Shown one piece after another: positions 51,243 to 60,228 of a stretch of 64,000 bases of DNA. Origin of the DNA: Luteimonas fraxinea (lineage in GTDB: Bacteria; Pseudomonadota; Gammaproteobacteria; Xanthomonadales; Xanthomonadaceae); NCBI RefSeq assembly GCF_021233355.1, contig NZ_CP089507.1, positions 1,116,001 to 1,180,000 on the forward strand, given 5' to 3'. The notes under the pieces are model-generated. The model saw only the letters and a program-made list of their open reading frames with translations, ran no database searches and had not been told where the DNA came from. Every line of letters begins with the position of its first letter. Position 1 is the stretch's first letter. Made by a program: the position numbers and the translations under genes.

Positions 51243-51434
51243 ATGGCCACTTCCCGCCCGCAAGACCGCTCGACCCGTCTGTGGCGCTGGGGCATCGGGA
51301 TCGGCGTGGTCATCGTGCTGCTGGGCGTCTGGTGGCTGGCGCTGGACCGCGTCGCCGCACGGATCGGACTCGACGCCGAAAACACGATGCGCGAACTGCC
51401 GCGCAACGAGGACAACCGCCTGCTGGCGGACTGA
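51243..51434 (+). CDS. Small single-pass membrane protein
   Basis: 63 residues with a plausible ribosome site (AAGGACA). One membrane segment at about 16-36 (GIGIGVVIVLLGVWWLAL), basic residues on the N-terminal side and an acidic C-terminal tail (ENTMRELPRNEDNRLLAD), which suggests a cytoplasmic N-terminus. Function unknown. It stands between two minus-strand genes for exported proteins. Confidence 0.65.
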   Translation: MATSRPQDRSTRLWRWGIGIGVVIVLLGVWWLALDRVAARIGLDAENTMRELPRNEDNRLLAD

Positions 51435-51473
51435 TTCGAGTTCGATACGCGCCGGCGAGCCGGCGCAACGACT

Positions 51474-51917
51474 TCAGCGCGCGGCGATGACCAGCGTGCC
51501 CGGGCGTCCGCCCTGCTGCCACCAGTCGCCGGTGCCGGTTACGCGCAGCGCGATCGCGCCCTTGCGCATCGCCAGATCGTTGCCGACCTGGCCGTTGGCG
51601 ACATAGGCGCCGATCACGTCGCGCGGGTCCTCCACGCCACTGAAGCTCGCCGCGCCTGCGTCGATGCGCAGCGCGTCGCCGCCGTGGGCCTTGACGCTGA
51701 CCCGTACCGGCAACGTGCGCCCGTCGGCGCAGCGGAGTTCGCCGCTGCCGCGCGCGGTGCGGTGATGCATCGACCAGTTCCCGGCGGTGAATGCCAGTTC
51801 GCAGGTCATCGGCTCGGACGCGATGCCGCTTGCGGGCACGCCTGCAAACAGCACGCATGCGGACAGGACCGCAGCGAGCGGACGGTGAAATGGACGGGTG
51901 CGGAGATGGCAGCGCAT
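51474..51917 (-). CDS. Exported protein of unknown function
   Basis: 147 residues. Arg-rich N-terminus (MRCHLRTRPFHRP) and hydrophobic core (LAAVLSACVLFAGVPASGIAS) form a signal peptide. The mature domain (about 110 residues) looks all-beta, with a possible disulfide between the Cys in MTCELAF and the one in ELRCADG. No family recognised. Confidence 0.65.
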   Translation of the reverse strand: MRCHLRTRPFHRPLAAVLSACVLFAGVPASGIASEPMTCELAFTAGNWSMHHRTARGSGELRCADGRTLPVRVSVKAHGGDALRIDAGAASFSGVEDPRDVIGAYVANGQVGNDLAMRKGAIALRVTGTGDWWQQGGRPGTLVIAAR

Positions 51918-52020
51918 GGGCCAACGCTAGCAGAAGGTCCGGACAGACACACGCCGCAGTCGATGACTGCGGCGTGGCGGATGGCTGAATGCGATGGGCT
52001 GCCGCGACGCGGCGCCGGGC

Positions 52021-52443
52021 TCAGCGCCAGCGGCGATCGCGCGACCGGTCTTCGCGCGGATCGTAGTACTGCACGGTGCAGCGGCCACGACGGTCGCAGG
52101 TCTCGCGACGCACCTGCTGCTGGTTGCGCCAGCCGTGCGCGGGCGCGTGGCGCGGCGGGCCATTGCGGTAATGACGCGCGTTGTAGCGCGGGTCGTGACG
52201 CGGCGCGTTGCGGTAATACACCGGGCGGCCGCGGTTGTCGTAGGACACGCGCAGCTGGTTGTCGTAGTCGCCGCGGTAATACGGCTGGTTGCCGCGCAGC
52301 ACCACGTCGGCGACATCGACGATGACCTGCACCAGGTCGTCGTTGGACTGGGCGTGCGCCGGCGCCGGCGCAAGTGCGGCGGCCGACAGGCCTGCAGCGA
52401 GCAGGCCGGGCGCGAGCCATCGGGTCAGGGTGTTGGGGATCAT
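52021..52443 (-). CDS. Exported Tyr/Arg/Asn-rich protein
   Basis: 140 residues. The start at 52443 has a GGAGAGA ribosome site; upstream in-frame ATGs lack one. Signal peptide to APAHAQ. The mature part is rich in Tyr, Arg and Asn (VYYRNAPRHDPRYNARHYRN), contains a short CDRRGRC loop and ends in Arg-Arg-Trp-Arg. It might bind anionic surface polymers, but that is a guess. A 12-bp palindrome lies 129 bp upstream. Confidence 0.65.
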   Translation of the reverse strand: MIPNTLTRWLAPGLLAAGLSAAALAPAPAHAQSNDDLVQVIVDVADVVLRGNQPYYRGDYDNQLRVSYDNRGRPVYYRNAPRHDPRYNARHYRNGPPRHAPAHGWRNQQQVRRETCDRRGRCTVQYYDPREDRSRDRRWR

Positions 52444-52571
52444 GGCGTCTCTCCAGTGGGCCGCCACCGCAGCGGCCATGGATCCAACATGGCGCCCCGG
52501 GAATGAACAGGCATGCAATTTCGCTGCGTACGGCACCGGAAACGCGGACGCGTAAATAAACGATTCAAACT

Positions 52572-52583
52572 GTAAACGTTTAC
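52572..52583. promoter_or_regulatory. GTAAACGTTTAC palindrome, LacI-type operator candidate
   Basis: A perfect 12-bp palindrome centred on CG within TTCAAACTGTAAACGTTTAC, the layout of LacI/PurR/GalR-family operators. It is in the AT-richest part of the 183-bp gap between the HAD gene and the Tyr-rich exported protein. Confidence 0.45.
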
Positions 52584-52626
52584 CGACGATGGAAGCGTTT
52601 ACGCCGCGGTTGCGCGACCTTGCCGA

Positions 52627-53364
52627 TCAATCCTCGCGAGAGGCCGATGCGCGCGCGGCGAGCATCGCGACCGCGTCGGGCAACGCATCGGGGTCGGCGA
52701 CCACGCACATCCGCGCATCGAGCGCCGCGTCGATCTTCGCTTCCGTTTCATGCGCCCAGGTCGTGCGATACGGCATGTGCACGCCCCAGCCACCGAGTGC
52801 GAGCACCGGTGCGATATCCGAGCGCAGCGAATTGCCGATCATCAGGAACTGGCCCGCATCGATGTCGAACTCGGCGAGCAGACGCGTATAGGTCGGCGGA
52901 TCCTTCTCGCTGACGATCTCGATGCGCCGGAACAGATCCGACAGACCCGAGTCGCGCACCTTGGCTTCCTGATGGAACAGGTCGCCCTTGGTGATCAATA
53001 CCACTTCGAAATCCGCGGCCACGGCTTCGACCGCCTTGCGGATGCCGGGCAGCAGCTCCACCGGATGCCGCAGCAGTCCCTTGGCCATCTCGACGATGCG
53101 ATGCAGATCGAGCGCGGCGATCCGGCCACCGGTGATCTGCGTCGCCGATTCGATCATCGACAGCGTCATGCCTTTCACGCCGTAGCCGAACACCTCGATG
53201 TTGGCGGTCTCGACCGCGTACAGCGCATCGAGCACGCGCACATCGGCGAGGTCGACATAGCGGCCGACGATGCGCTCGAATTCGGCCTGGGCATCGTCGA
53301 AATAATCCTGGCTGCGCCAGAGCGTGTCGTCGGCATCGAAGCCGATCATGCGGATTCCGGTCAT
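52627..53364 (-). CDS. HAD-superfamily hydrolase (YjjG-like)
   Basis: 245 residues from MTGIRMIGFDADDTLW; the catalytic pair is Asp10 and Asp12 (DADDT). A helical cap domain spans about 20-100. Motif II is VVLITKGD; a later Lys-containing SEKDPP fits motif III; motif IV is LMIGNSLRSDIAPVLALG. The YjjG-type dimension suggests a phosphatase acting on small phosphorylated metabolites. Substrate unknown. Confidence 0.88.
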   Translation of the reverse strand: MTGIRMIGFDADDTLWRSQDYFDDAQAEFERIVGRYVDLADVRVLDALYAVETANIEVFGYGVKGMTLSMIESATQITGGRIAALDLHRIVEMAKGLLRHPVELLPGIRKAVEAVAADFEVVLITKGDLFHQEAKVRDSGLSDLFRRIEIVSEKDPPTYTRLLAEFDIDAGQFLMIGNSLRSDIAPVLALGGWGVHMPYRTTWAHETEAKIDAALDARMCVVADPDALPDAVAMLAARASASRED

Positions 53365-53412
53365 GCGCCAATTATGCGCTGCCCGCGTGACACGTCGCCG
53401 CGACGCGCACAC

Positions 53413-53438
53413 AAAAAAGGGCGGCCCGAAGGCCGCCC
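53413..53438 (-). terminator. Terminator of the EF-hand gene
   Basis: An 8-bp perfect stem (GGGCGGCC/GGCCGCCC, loop CGAA) followed by six Ts on the minus strand, 48 nt after the stop. Confidence 0.85.
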
Positions 53439-53486
53439 CTTGGCGCGTGATCACGTCACGTCGATCACGTCATAGGCGTGCCGGCA

Positions 53487-53861
53487 TCACTCTTCGGCAG
53501 CGCCCGCACCTGCAGCCTGACGGTTCACGAAGTCGCGATATTCTTCCGGCGTGATGAAGCCATCGCCGTCGGCATCGACTTCACTGAAGACCTGCGCGAG
53601 GCCTTCGAGGCCCGCCGCTTCGGCCTGGCTCAACTTGCCGTCACCGTCGGTATCGAGATCCGCCCAGGTCACCTGGCCCTGCTGGGCCTGCGGCGCTTCG
53701 GCCGTGGCGTCCTGCGCATAGTCCTGCGTGGTGGTCGCCGCATCGGTGGTCGGCGGCGCTTGCGTGGTGGAAGAGGTCGGATCCTGCGCGAACGCCATCG
53801 GCATGGCCAGGGCAACACCCAGGGCGATCATCGCGGTCAGCGGCTTGCGTGCATTCTTCAT
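53487..53861 (-). CDS. Exported EF-hand calcium-binding protein
   Basis: 124 residues; ribosome site GGAGAAGA. Signal peptide to AFAQD (about 25), then a Thr/Gln/Ala-rich linker (about 28-62) and two EF-hand loops with the acidic pattern intact: DTDGDGKLSQAE (70-81) and DADGDGFITPEE (96-107). It probably binds calcium in the periplasm or outside. Partner unknown. The 385-bp region upstream has no supported gene. Confidence 0.85.
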   Translation of the reverse strand: MKNARKPLTAMIALGVALAMPMAFAQDPTSSTTQAPPTTDAATTTQDYAQDATAEAPQAQQGQVTWADLDTDGDGKLSQAEAAGLEGLAQVFSEVDADGDGFITPEEYRDFVNRQAAGAGAAEE

Positions 53862-54246
53862 GAGCGTCTTCTCCGTATTTCAAAACTTGGGTTTGTTGCG
53901 CGGGGTGGTGAGTCGTCCTCGTCGTGGATACCGCACGGGACCCACCTTGCAAGCGCGCGAATGAATGGACCGGACGTCACGATCGCCGCCGCTTACGAAC
54001 GCTTAACCACATCGCGTGCCGCACGCTCTAGGCGGTCCGTTCATGACGCGTGATTGCGTGCGGGCGAAGCGCTTCATGACGGTGATGCATTGGACGATGC
54101 GCAGACGCGCCGTGATCGACAGCGCGCAGAGAAATCGCTGAATCGAACACAACGTTTACGAGCCGATGTTCGACGGTACGTCAAACGGTCTCCACGAACC
54201 GGTATGCGACACTCGGGTTTACCCCGATTGCGCCCTGGAGATACGC
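53862..54246. other. Intergenic region between the EF-hand and sugar dehydrogenase genes
   Basis: Divergent promoter space. On the minus strand TTTTGAAATACGG lies before the EF-hand ribosome site. On the plus strand only weak AT-rich patches near 54140-54190 are seen. No RNA gene or repeat recognised. Confidence 0.4.
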
Positions 54247-55443
54247 ATGACACGCACGCGACCCCTCGTTCTGACCACCCTCGCCGCTTCGCTGTTGTGG
54301 CTCTCGGGCTGCGACGGCAATGCCGCCAACGGCACCGCGACGCAGGACGCGGCAGCGCCGCAGGCAGCGACTTCCGACGCGACCGCAGCGCCCGCCGCCG
54401 ATGCGATTGAAGGCCTGCCGTTCGCGAGCACCGCGATCGCCAGCTTCAACGAACCGTGGGCGATCGGCTTCCTGCCCGACGGCAGCGTGCTGATCACCGA
54501 GAAGAGCGGCGTGCTCAAGCACGTGACGCTGCCCGGCGGCGAAGCGCGCGAGATTTCCGGTGTACCGGCCGTCGCCAACGCGGGCCAGGGCGGCTTGGGC
54601 GACATCAAGCCGCATCCGCAGTTCGCGGAGAACGGCATCGTCTACCTGAGCTATGCGGAAGACGGCGAAGGCGGTCGCGGCGCGGCGGTCGCACGTGCGC
54701 GTCTGGATCTCGACGCCGGCGCGCTGCAGGACGTCTCGGTGATCTGGCGCCAGGTGCCCAAGGTCGACGGCAATGGCCATTACGGCCATCGCATCGCGTT
54801 CGATGGCGACGGCAAGCTGTTGATCTCCTCCGGCGAGCGGCAGAAGTTCGATCCCTCGCAGAGCATGCAGTCCAACCTCGGCAAGATCGTGCGCCTCAAC
54901 GACGACGGCAGCGTGCCGGACGACAACCCGTTCGCCGGCAAAGGCGAAGTCGCGTCGCAGGTCTGGTCGCTCGGCCATCGCAATCCGCTCGGTCTCGCGT
55001 TCGACACGCAGGGCCGCTTGTGGAACAGCGAGATGGGCCCGGCCGGCGGCGACGAACTCAACCTCGTCAAGCGTGGCGCGAACTACGGTTATCCGACCGT
55101 CTCCAACGGCGACCACTACGACGGCCGTCCGATTCCCGACCACGACACGCGTCCTGAATTCGAGAAGCCGGCGATCACCTGGACGCCGGTGATCTCGCCG
55201 TCGAGCCTCGCGTTCTACAGCGGCACGCTGTTCCCGGAATGGGCCGGCAACGCCTTCATCGGCGGCCTGTCGGGCCAGACGCTGGTGCGCATCGAGATCG
55301 ACGGCGACAGCGCGCGCGAGGCCGAGCGCTTCGCGATGGGCGGCCGCATCCGCGATGTCGCGCAGGGCCCGGATGGCGCGCTGTACGTGATCGAGGACGG
55401 CAAGGACGGCCGCCTGATCCGGCTGGCACCGCGCGAGGGCTGA
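54247..55443 (+). CDS. PQQ-dependent aldose sugar dehydrogenase, lipoprotein
   Basis: 398 residues. The ATG at 54247 is chosen because it starts a lipoprotein signal (LLWLSGC, Cys22). A Thr/Ala-rich linker leads to a six-bladed propeller of the soluble glucose dehydrogenase/YliI type. Visible family blocks: [72 protein letters not shown] and [21 protein letters not shown]. It should oxidise aldoses at C1 in the periplasm with PQQ and Ca2+. No PQQ synthesis genes are in the window. Confidence 0.92.
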   Translation: MTRTRPLVLTTLAASLLWLSGCDGNAANGTATQDAAAPQAATSDATAAPAADAIEGLPFASTAIASFNEPWAIGFLPDGSVLITEKSGVLKHVTLPGGEAREISGVPAVANAGQGGLGDIKPHPQFAENGIVYLSYAEDGEGGRGAAVARARLDLDAGALQDVSVIWRQVPKVDGNGHYGHRIAFDGDGKLLISSGERQKFDPSQSMQSNLGKIVRLNDDGSVPDDNPFAGKGEVASQVWSLGHRNPLGLAFDTQGRLWNSEMGPAGGDELNLVKRGANYGYPTVSNGDHYDGRPIPDHDTRPEFEKPAITWTPVISPSSLAFYSGTLFPEWAGNAFIGGLSGQTLVRIEIDGDSAREAERFAMGGRIRDVAQGPDGALYVIEDGKDGRLIRLAPREG

Positions 55444-55462
55444 TCGCCCACGCGTCGCATCG

Positions 55463-55489
55463 AAGGCCGCGGGGAACCGCGGCCTTTTT
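55463..55489 (+). terminator. Terminator of the sugar dehydrogenase gene
   Basis: A 10-bp stem (AAGGCCGCGG/CCGCGGCCTT, loop GGAA) running into a T-tract, 20 nt after the stop. Confidence 0.9.
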
Positions 55490-55502
55490 CGTTCCGGGGG
55501 TT

Positions 55503-56276
55503 TCAGATTTCCGGTCGTTCGATCGGGTTGCCCAGCGCCGCGCGATACCGCACGTACAGCGCCTCCACCTTGTCGATGTAGGCGCGCGTTTCCGCATACG
55601 GCGGTACGCCATCGAACCGCGTGACGGTGCCGATGCCGGCGTTGTAGGCCGCGAGCGCGAGCGTGCGGTCGCCGTTGTAGCGGCGCAGCAGACCACGCAG
55701 ATGCCGCGCGCCGGCGCGTATCGATTCGGCCGGTGCATCCGGATCCACGACGCCGTAATCGGCAATGACATCCGGCATCAGCTGCATCACTCCGCGCGCG
55801 CCTTTCGGCGAGACCGCCGTGGCGTCGAAGCCGCTTTCGGCGTGGGCGATCGCGCGCAGCCACGCCTCGTCGAGTCCATAGGTCTTCGCGTTCGCCGCGA
55901 ACAGCGCCGAGTGCGGTTTGAGCTGCGGCGCGCCGACATTGCCCAGGCCTTCGTGTGCGGGTTCGCCGGGCGGCGTCTGCGCGGTGAAGCGCAGGTACTC
56001 GCGCGAACCCGGCAGCCGGCGCGTGCCGTAGACCATCACGCCGTCCTGCTCGCGCTCGTACAGCACGCCGCTGAAGACGCCCATCGAGCCCCACAGATTC
56101 GGCGTTTGCACCGCGTCGTCGGCGATCTCGCGGGCCTCGCATTTCGAGCCCGGCTCGGGCGCGGTCGACAGGCTCACGGTGCCGCCCTTGACGCAGCGCC
56201 ACACGGTGCGCGCTTCGACCGGCGCGGCGGCCACGAGTGCGGCGGCGAGCACGATGGCCGACCACCGGTGCGACAT
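55503..56276 (-). CDS. Lytic transglycosylase (SLT domain)
   Basis: 257 residues from [10 protein letters not shown]; an ATG six codons upstream is possible. Signal peptide to VEAR (about 22). The N-terminal half has two cysteines (WRCVKGG and SKCEAR) and no clear domain. The SLT domain has catalytic Glu147 (AIAHAESGF), then [13 protein letters not shown] and ALAAYNAG. It cuts peptidoglycan glycan strands with 1,6-anhydro ring formation, used for wall remodelling or assembly of envelope machines. Divergent from apt. Confidence 0.9.
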   Translation of the reverse strand: MSHRWSAIVLAAALVAAAPVEARTVWRCVKGGTVSLSTAPEPGSKCEAREIADDAVQTPNLWGSMGVFSGVLYEREQDGVMVYGTRRLPGSREYLRFTAQTPPGEPAHEGLGNVGAPQLKPHSALFAANAKTYGLDEAWLRAIAHAESGFDATAVSPKGARGVMQLMPDVIADYGVVDPDAPAESIRAGARHLRGLLRRYNGDRTLALAAYNAGIGTVTRFDGVPPYAETRAYIDKVEALYVRYRAALGNPIERPEI

Positions 56277-56399
56277 GGGCTGGAACTGGGGCATGACGGC
56301 ACCGGAAGCGGGTCGCGGCTGTATACGCCGCGTGGCGTGCACATTGTGTCGGAACGCGTGTGCGGCCATGATCGTCGCCCGCCGAACGAGCCCTCCCCG

Positions 56400-56918
56400 A
56401 TGCCGCACTGGTCGTCGCTGATCCGGGAAATCCCGGACTTTCCCAAACCCGGCATCGTGTTCAAGGACATCACGCCGGTCCTCTCCGATGCACGCGGCTT
56501 CGCCGATGCGATCGATGCGATGGCCGCGCCATGGCGCGACGCGGTGCCCGATGCCTTCATCGGCATCGAATCGCGCGGCTTCATCTTTGCGGCCGCGCTC
56601 GCGCATGCACTGGGCGCGGGCTTCGTGCCGGTGCGCAAGCCGGGCAAGCTGCCGGCGCGTACGCTGGCGCACGACTACGCACTCGAATACGGCAGCGACC
56701 GGCTGGAAATGCACGCCGATGCCTTGCCGCCCGGCGCGCGCGTGGTGCTGGTCGACGACGTGCTCGCCACCGGCGGCACGCTGCGCGCGGCGTTGTCACT
56801 GGCGCGGCAGCAGGGGGCGACGGTCGTCGGCGCCGCCGTACTCGTCGAACTGCCCGAGCTCGACGGCCGCGCACGCTGGGACAGCGACGCGCCGCTGCAC
56901 GTCGCGCTGCAGGGCTGA
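56400..56918 (+). CDS. apt: Adenine phosphoribosyltransferase
   Basis: 172 residues from [26 protein letters not shown], the standard APT beginning; the frame continues upstream but without homology. PRPP-binding motif [13 protein letters not shown] near 120; [18 protein letters not shown] and the flexible loop RKPGKLP are typical. It salvages adenine to AMP. Confidence 0.96.
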   Translation: MPHWSSLIREIPDFPKPGIVFKDITPVLSDARGFADAIDAMAAPWRDAVPDAFIGIESRGFIFAAALAHALGAGFVPVRKPGKLPARTLAHDYALEYGSDRLEMHADALPPGARVVLVDDVLATGGTLRAALSLARQQGATVVGAAVLVELPELDGRARWDSDAPLHVALQG

Positions 56919-56978
56919 CTTCCCGGCGCGCTGACGCGTGCGCAGGCAGGCTGCCGGCAGATCCGTCCGGAGCCTGAA

Positions 56979-57458
56979 ATGCGCATCGAACATCTGGTCC
57001 TCGGCCCAAACGACTGGGTGCCGAACAATCCATCGATCGCGGTGCGCGTGTATCGCGGCATGCGCTCAGCTGATGGCCATGTGCCCGATGCGCCGGCTTT
57101 CGAGCGCGTGTTCGCGTCGCACGACTGGCCGCCGGACTGGCGCGGCGGCGTCTACGACTATCACCATTACCATTCGACCGCGCACGAAGTGCTGGGCGTG
57201 CACGCCTGTCGCGCGCGACTGGAAATCGGTGGACCCGGCGGCAGTGTCATCACGCTCGAAGCAGGCGACGCACTGCTGTTGCCGGTCGGCACCGGCCATC
57301 GCTGTATCGATGCCGACGACGCGTTCCGCGTGGTCGGCGCCTATCCCGAGGGACAGGACTGGGATCTGCAGCGCGACGCGCCGGATGCGGCGACACGCGC
57401 GCGCATCCATGCGCTGCCGGCGCCGCCGCGCGATCCCGTCGACGGCGCGCCGTTCTAG
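56979..57458 (+). CDS. Cupin-domain protein
   Basis: 159 residues. The cupin core runs from YHHYHSTAHEVLGVHACRARLEI (metal ligand His residues and Glu) to LEAGDALLLPVGTGHRCI (second motif with Gly, Pro and His). C-terminal tail DPVDGAPF. Such YjlB-like cupins bind metal, but the reaction is unknown. Located 60 bp after apt, same strand. Confidence 0.85.
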   Translation: MRIEHLVLGPNDWVPNNPSIAVRVYRGMRSADGHVPDAPAFERVFASHDWPPDWRGGVYDYHHYHSTAHEVLGVHACRARLEIGGPGGSVITLEAGDALLLPVGTGHRCIDADDAFRVVGAYPEGQDWDLQRDAPDAATRARIHALPAPPRDPVDGAPF

Positions 57459-57467
57459 CGCGTTGCG

Positions 57468-57914
57468 TCAGGGCGTTGCAGGCGCTGGCGGTGCACCGCG
57501 CTTGGCCTGCTCCAGCAGCGCCGCGAAACGCGCCTGCCGCAGCTGGTCGCCGAGCGTTGTGCACTGCGGACCGACCGGCCGCGACGCGAGCTGCGTGCGC
57601 ATCGTGCCGGCGACCTGGTCGAACTGCGCATCGACGGCCTGCACAGTCGCGGCGAATTCGGGCGAATCCGGCTTGGTGCCCTTCGCGGCGACATAGTCGG
57701 GATTGTTGAGACGGAACTGGGTCACGCCGGTGTCGAGCGCCTGCGCGCCGGCCGGATCCTTGGCACAGAACTCACGGAACACTTCGATCTGGCGATCGAA
57801 GACATGCGCGCCCATGTAGGCGGCCTGCGCGTCGGTGGGCGGGGCCTGGGCGAAGGCGGGGGCGCCGACGGCGGCGAGGGACAGCGCGAGACAGGCGGTG
57901 CGCAGGTTCGGCAT
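57468..57914 (-). CDS. Exported helical protein of unknown function
   Basis: 148 residues from MPNLRTACLALSLAAVGAPAFAQAP, a signal peptide. The mature domain is predicted helical with two cysteines (FREFCAKDP and GPQCTTLG), which could pair. No family recognised. Convergent with the cupin gene. Confidence 0.65.
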   Translation of the reverse strand: MPNLRTACLALSLAAVGAPAFAQAPPTDAQAAYMGAHVFDRQIEVFREFCAKDPAGAQALDTGVTQFRLNNPDYVAAKGTKPDSPEFAATVQAVDAQFDQVAGTMRTQLASRPVGPQCTTLGDQLRQARFAALLEQAKRGAPPAPATP

Positions 57915-57975
57915 GGTGGACTCCGGAACAGATTGGGGGAAGCGCGGACGATAGCGCTGCGATGTGAGATTTCCG

Positions 57976-58692
57976 TCAGTCCTCGTCGACGTCCCCGTCA
58001 GGGTCGAAATCGTCGTCCGTCTCGTCGGGCGCGTCCGGCGGTGCGGGTTCGAGCAGGGTGTAATCGTCGACATCGCGGCTGCGGATCCGCTTCGAGACGG
58101 GATAGGCCTCGAGTTCCGGCTGCGGCGTGCCGGCGATCCGCGTGGGATCGGGCGCGGGATCGGACAGCCAGGCGAAGAGCTTCGAGGCCGGCAGAAACAG
58201 CGGACCGTCGGGCGACAGCGGCCGCGGAATCGCGGTGTTCGGCATCGTCAGCAACGCGAACGAGGCCAGCGGTGGCAGCTCGCGCTCCCACAGATCCCAG
58301 ACGCCGGCTGCGAACAGCAGTTCTCCACTTCGCGCCTGGATGAAATGCGGCACGGGCCGTGCGCCGCTGCGATCCCACTTGTAATAGCCGTTCATCGGCA
58401 CGACGCACCGCCGCGATGCCCACGGCCTGGCATAGATGCGGCTCGTCGGTGCGCGATTGAGGCGCGCGGTGATGGTGCTGTACGCGGTCTCCGGCAGCTT
58501 CGACCAGCGCGGCACCAGCCCCCAGCGCAGGGTATCCACCGCCACTTCGCCGTCGTGCATCAACAGCACGCGCGCATCGCCGTTGGAGGCGATGTTGTAG
58601 CGCGGAGGCGCGTCTGACAGCGCGACTCCTATATCGGCAGACAGCGCGCCCGGCACGGCATCGGCCGCGATGGCCTGCACGAACCTACGCAT
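57976..58692 (-). CDS. SRAP (YedK/HMCES)-like protein without apparent catalytic residues
   Basis: 238 residues. SRAP features are clear: RYNIASNGDARVL, DTLRWGLVPRWSK, ITARLNRAP..RIYARPWASRRCVVPMNGYYKW, and FAAGVWDLWERE. But the N-terminus reads MRRFVQ where active SRAP proteins start MCGRF, so the Cys2 that forms the crosslink with abasic DNA is missing, and no upstream in-frame start restores it. The usual GFYEW reads GYYKW, and the region of the conserved His (HDRMP type) reads PRPLSPDGPLFL. The acidic C-terminus (DETDDDFDPDGDVDED) is unusual. A catalytically inactive paralogue is likely; DNA binding may remain. Confidence 0.82.
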   Translation of the reverse strand: MRRFVQAIAADAVPGALSADIGVALSDAPPRYNIASNGDARVLLMHDGEVAVDTLRWGLVPRWSKLPETAYSTITARLNRAPTSRIYARPWASRRCVVPMNGYYKWDRSGARPVPHFIQARSGELLFAAGVWDLWERELPPLASFALLTMPNTAIPRPLSPDGPLFLPASKLFAWLSDPAPDPTRIAGTPQPELEAYPVSKRIRSRDVDDYTLLEPAPPDAPDETDDDFDPDGDVDED

Positions 58693-58837
58693 CGGCGGAC
58701 TCTGGATAAACGATGTGGCGCACGCGTTGCGACATGCGAACAGCCTGCGACGCGACGCGTGAAGCAGGCGCGGATTTCACGTGTGCATGGCGCGGTCGCG
58801 GCCACGGTAGCCGCACTACCCGCACCGAGACGACGCC

Positions 58838-59038
58838 ATGCAGATGCCGAATCCTTCGCAACCCCCGACGCCGCCCGATGACGTGCCCGGCAGCATTCCG
58901 CATCCGATGCACGATCCGATGCCGGACCAGCCGGTCGATCCGCCACTGCCGACGCCCGGCGATCCGGAGCGGGATCCGCAACCGATGCAGGACCCGCCCG
59001 CACCGAACCAGCCGCAGGATCCGCCGCAGCAATACTGA
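58838..59038 (+). CDS. Proline/aspartate-rich small protein
   Basis: 66 residues, about one third proline with many Asp, Met and Gln residues (for example DPMPDQPVDPPLPTPGDPER). It has no signal peptide or membrane segment and is probably disordered. Similar small Pro-rich proteins occur in xanthomonads as far as I recall; function unknown. The ribosome site is weak. Confidence 0.5.
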   Translation: MQMPNPSQPPTPPDDVPGSIPHPMHDPMPDQPVDPPLPTPGDPERDPQPMQDPPAPNQPQDPPQQY

Positions 59039-59186
59039 GTGCGCAGGTCAACGTCAGCACTGCGCGCGGACGCGCGTGTCGCTGTGAATCCGCGTTGATT
59101 GGACGCGCCGCAGGCACATCAGTGCAACGTCCGCAGGAATCGCGCGGCCATGACCCGATCTGCGCCATGCGCGGATGGCATGCGCT

Positions 59187-59456
59187 CTAGAGCGCGATGG
59201 TCGAAACGGTGGTGTCGCAGCTCAACTTCGCGGTCTTCGATGCAGCGGGCGCATACGTGCGCTCGTGCTCGTAACCGCCATCGGCCCCGAAGACGCGCAC
59301 GGTCGCGCCACGCGCAACGATCAAGGGATTTGCGGCGAGCATCTCGAATGCGGACGAATGCGTGGCGTGGTGCGAAGGTGCGGCGTCGCCGGCAGCGGCG
59401 AGTTCCCAGTCGAAGGTGGCGGCGTTATGCCGCAGGGTGAAGCTGAAGGGAGGCAT
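59187..59456 (-). CDS. Small protein of unknown function
   Basis: 89 residues from MPPFSFTLRHNAATFDWEL; the frame also stays open to ATGs at 59528 and 59651, through a run of alternating GC (59558-59573) encoding Ala-Arg repeats, and I cannot choose with certainty. It contains FEMLAANPLIVARGATVRVFGADGGYEHERTY, possibly a small beta domain. No family recognised. Divergent from the DUF421 gene. Confidence 0.5.
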   Translation of the reverse strand: MPPFSFTLRHNAATFDWELAAAGDAAPSHHATHSSAFEMLAANPLIVARGATVRVFGADGGYEHERTYAPAASKTAKLSCDTTVSTIAL

Positions 59457-59675
59457 TGCAGGGTGTCCATCGACGGTGAGGAGGCCGCCGGGCACACCAC
59501 CATCCTCACACGTCTCGCATGACGACATCGTGTGTGGCGACTCACTTCCACCTTGCTGCGCGCGCGCGCGCGCCGGGTTTTCCAACCCGGGTCGTGCCGG
59601 AACTCCGCATTCACTGACGCGCCACATCGGCTGCGCGATAAGCCGGGACACCGGCGCCGCCGGCGGAGACGCCTC

Positions 59676-60182
59676 ATGAGTGGTGCATTCGACAGTCTGT
59701 TTTCGCTGAGCATGCCGTGGTGGGAATTCGTGCTGCGCGCGGTCGTCGTGTACGTGGTGGTGCTGGTGCTGATGCGCCTGACCGGCAAGCGCACGGTCGG
59801 CCAGCTGACGCCGTTCGATCTGCTGGTCGTCGTGCTGCTGGGCAATGCGGTGCAGAACTCGCTGATCGGCGAAGACAGTTCACTACTCGGCGGTCTGATT
59901 CTCGCAGCGACGCTGCTCGGGCTGAACTCACTGGTCGGCAGACTGTCGGCGCACAGCCGCCGCTTCGACCGGTTCATCGAGGGCGTGCCGGTGATTCTGG
60001 CGCGTCGCGGCGAGGTGTTTCGCGAACAACTCACGCGCCAGGCCATCAGCGAGCAGGATTTCGCGATCGCACGCCGCGCCGCAGGATACGCGACGCTCAG
60101 CGAGATCGAACTGGCGGTGCTCGAGACCTCGGGCGAGATCACCTTCATCCCGCGCAAGGACGGTCCGCGCGCCGCGGAATGA
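59676..60182 (+). CDS. DUF421/YetF-family membrane protein
   Basis: 168 residues. Hydrophobic segments at about 17-35, 40-55 and 62-85 contain [32 protein letters not shown], the DUF421 hallmark. The C-terminal soluble domain, [26 protein letters not shown].., is the YetF-type extension. Function unknown; probably inner membrane with a cytosolic domain. Confidence 0.9.
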   Translation: MSGAFDSLFSLSMPWWEFVLRAVVVYVVVLVLMRLTGKRTVGQLTPFDLLVVVLLGNAVQNSLIGEDSSLLGGLILAATLLGLNSLVGRLSAHSRRFDRFIEGVPVILARRGEVFREQLTRQAISEQDFAIARRAAGYATLSEIELAVLETSGEITFIPRKDGPRAAE

Positions 60183-60228
60183 GCGGTCATTCGCGCGCGA
60201 ACCACGCGACTGCGCGCACGCTGTACGC

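Noticed and set aside
55239..56399. N-terminal extension of apt (in-frame for 387 codons upstream)
   Set aside because: It overlaps the sugar dehydrogenase and transglycosylase genes, and the APT family begins at the ATG at 56400.
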